DNA from: Hyphomonas sp.
Lineage (GTDB): Bacteria > Pseudomonadota > Alphaproteobacteria > Caulobacterales > Hyphomonadaceae
Assembly (NCBI GenBank): GCA_003486945.1
Contig: DNFL01000211.1
Coordinates: forward strand, 1 to 5,500
Direction: 5' to 3'
DNA length: 5,500 nt
Positions within the stretch are counted from its first letter, which is position 1. The number at the start of each line of letters is the position of its first letter. A program made the translations under genes and the position numbers. Positions 4,851-5,500 of the stretch are shown here, piece after piece. The notes under the pieces are model-generated. The model searched no databases, was not told the DNA's origin, and was given only the letters and a program-made list of their open reading frames with translations.

Positions 4851-4879
4851 CCCCTGCCGCATGATGGGCAGGGCAGGGG
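4851..4879 (+). repeat. Intercistronic hairpin with GGGCA direct repeats
   Basis: CCCCTGCC (4851-4858) can pair perfectly with GGCAGGGG (4872-4879). Its CCCTGCC part (4852-4858) can pair instead with GGCAGGG (4867-4873). The right side is GGGCA GGGCA GGGGA in tandem (4866-4880), so two exclusive stems are possible. No U-tract follows, so it is not a terminator. Its position between cnoX and the Lon-domain gene suits an mRNA-processing or translation-tuning element. Confidence 0.4.
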
Positions 4880-4901
4880 AGTGAAAGGCAACGAGACAGT
4901 C

Positions 4902-5500
4902 ATGTCCCAATACCGCCGTACCAGCGACTTGCCGGAGACGATCCCCGTCTTCCCGCTGCCGGGCGCGATGCTGTTCCCGCGCTGGGAATTGCCTCTCAAC
5001 ATCTTCGAGCCGCGCTATCTCAACATGATCGACGACGCGATGCGCTCGCACCGGCTGATCGGCATGATCCAGTCCTTCGGCGGCCCGCGCGCGCATCCGG
5101 ACATCGCCCGCATCGGCTGCGCCGGCCGGCTGACGCGCTATACCGAAACCGATGATGGCCGCTACCTGATCACCCTCACCGGCATCTGCCGCTTCAAGGT
5201 CACGCGAGAACTGGACGTCACCACGCCCTACCGGCAGGTCGCTGCCGACTGGTCACCCTTCGGCGCCGACATTTTCGACTCCCCCGAAACCGGCCTGCCG
5301 GAACGCGCCGAACTTTCCCGCGCCCTCAAGGCCTACACCTCCGCGCAGGGCCTCTCCGCCGACTGGTCCGCCGTCGACACCGCGCCGATGGAAACCCTTG
5401 TCCACGCGCTCGCCGCCGGCTGCCCGTTCACGCCCGCCGAGAAACAGGCCCTGCTCGAAGCGCCCACCCTTGCCGAACGCGCCGCGACGCTGATCGCCCT
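4902..5500 (+). CDS. Lon N-terminal substrate-binding (PUA-like) domain protein, 3' end outside window
   Basis: A frame that stays open from the ATG at 4902 to the right edge, giving 199 full residues. Visible blocks are the first beta strands IPVFPLPGAMLFPR (14-27), LNIFEPRYL (32-40), a DAM..HRLIGMIQ segment (45-57), and IGCAGRLTRY..TDDGRYLITLTGICRF (71-98). This is the Lon substrate-binding domain fold (LonN) as a stand-alone protein, without the ATPase and protease parts in the visible sequence. At 199 residues the family's usual length is nearly complete. Its molecular role is unknown. The ATG has only a weak GAGA (4893-4896) upstream. An in-frame GTG at 4881 is possible, but its purine tract abuts the codon and MSQYRRTSDLPETIPVFPL fits the family start. 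It follows cnoX by 57 bp, an arrangement I recall from other alphaproteobacteria, which suggests a shared proteostasis operon. Confidence 0.88.
   Translation, partial: MSQYRRTSDLPETIPVFPLPGAMLFPRWELPLNIFEPRYLNMIDDAMRSHRLIGMIQSFGGPRAHPDIARIGCAGRLTRYTETDDGRYLITLTGICRFKVTRELDVTTPYRQVAADWSPFGADIFDSPETGLPERAELSRALKAYTSAQGLSADWSAVDTAPMETLVHALAAGCPFTPAEKQALLEAPTLAERAATLIA

Noticed and set aside
1..5500. A defence island, mobile element or other new multi-gene system
   Set aside because: All seven identifiable proteins are common housekeeping families. There are no transposase, integrase or toxin-antitoxin genes, no CRISPR repeats, and no shift in coding style along the window.

Overview
The window is a gene-dense, GC-rich stretch of bacterial chromosome. 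It looks like an alphaproteobacterium, probably of the Caulobacterales/Hyphomonadaceae type. The pointers are a CenR/OtpR-like response regulator, a WCGPC thioredoxin-TPR chaperone followed by a Lon N-domain protein, GANTC sites in intergenic DNA, and the style of the YggS and L,D-transpeptidase sequences. The lineage is inferred from protein resemblance only. I see no phage, insertion sequence, CRISPR array, tRNA, rRNA or sign of recent transfer. Every protein gene belongs to a known housekeeping family.

Layout from left to right. (1) The first ~36 codons of a minus-strand gene, probably thiamine-phosphate-synthase-like, run off the left edge. (2) A YggS/PLPHP PLP-homeostasis gene on the plus strand starts within a few bases of that gene's start. 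(3) A minus-strand cytoplasmic-looking YkuD-type L,D-transpeptidase-family gene has a stop codon that overlaps the yggS stop. (4) After a 104-bp divergent spacer comes an OmpR-class response regulator (cenR-like) on the plus strand. (5) It converges, across 9 bp, on exonuclease III (xth) on the minus strand. (6) A 246-bp intergenic region holds strong inverted repeats and a candidate structured RNA. (7) lolA, the periplasmic lipoprotein carrier, is on the minus strand. (8) A 165-bp divergent control region has nested inverted repeats. (9) The plus-strand pair cnoX (thioredoxin plus TPR) and a Lon-substrate-binding-domain protein follows, the latter cut by the right edge.

Functionally there is an envelope theme (L,D-transpeptidase-family protein, cenR-like regulator, lolA) and a proteostasis theme (cnoX, Lon N-domain protein). 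Between them sit a DNA-repair enzyme and a cofactor-homeostasis protein. The most interesting unexplained DNA is the intergenic region between lolA and xth (2883-3128). It contains a promoter-like TTGACA/TGGAAT pair reading leftward, a long imperfect hairpin of about 120 nt with a 6S-RNA-like outline, and two further hairpins that could end such a transcript. That RNA is a hypothesis from hand folding and has not been confirmed by any search.
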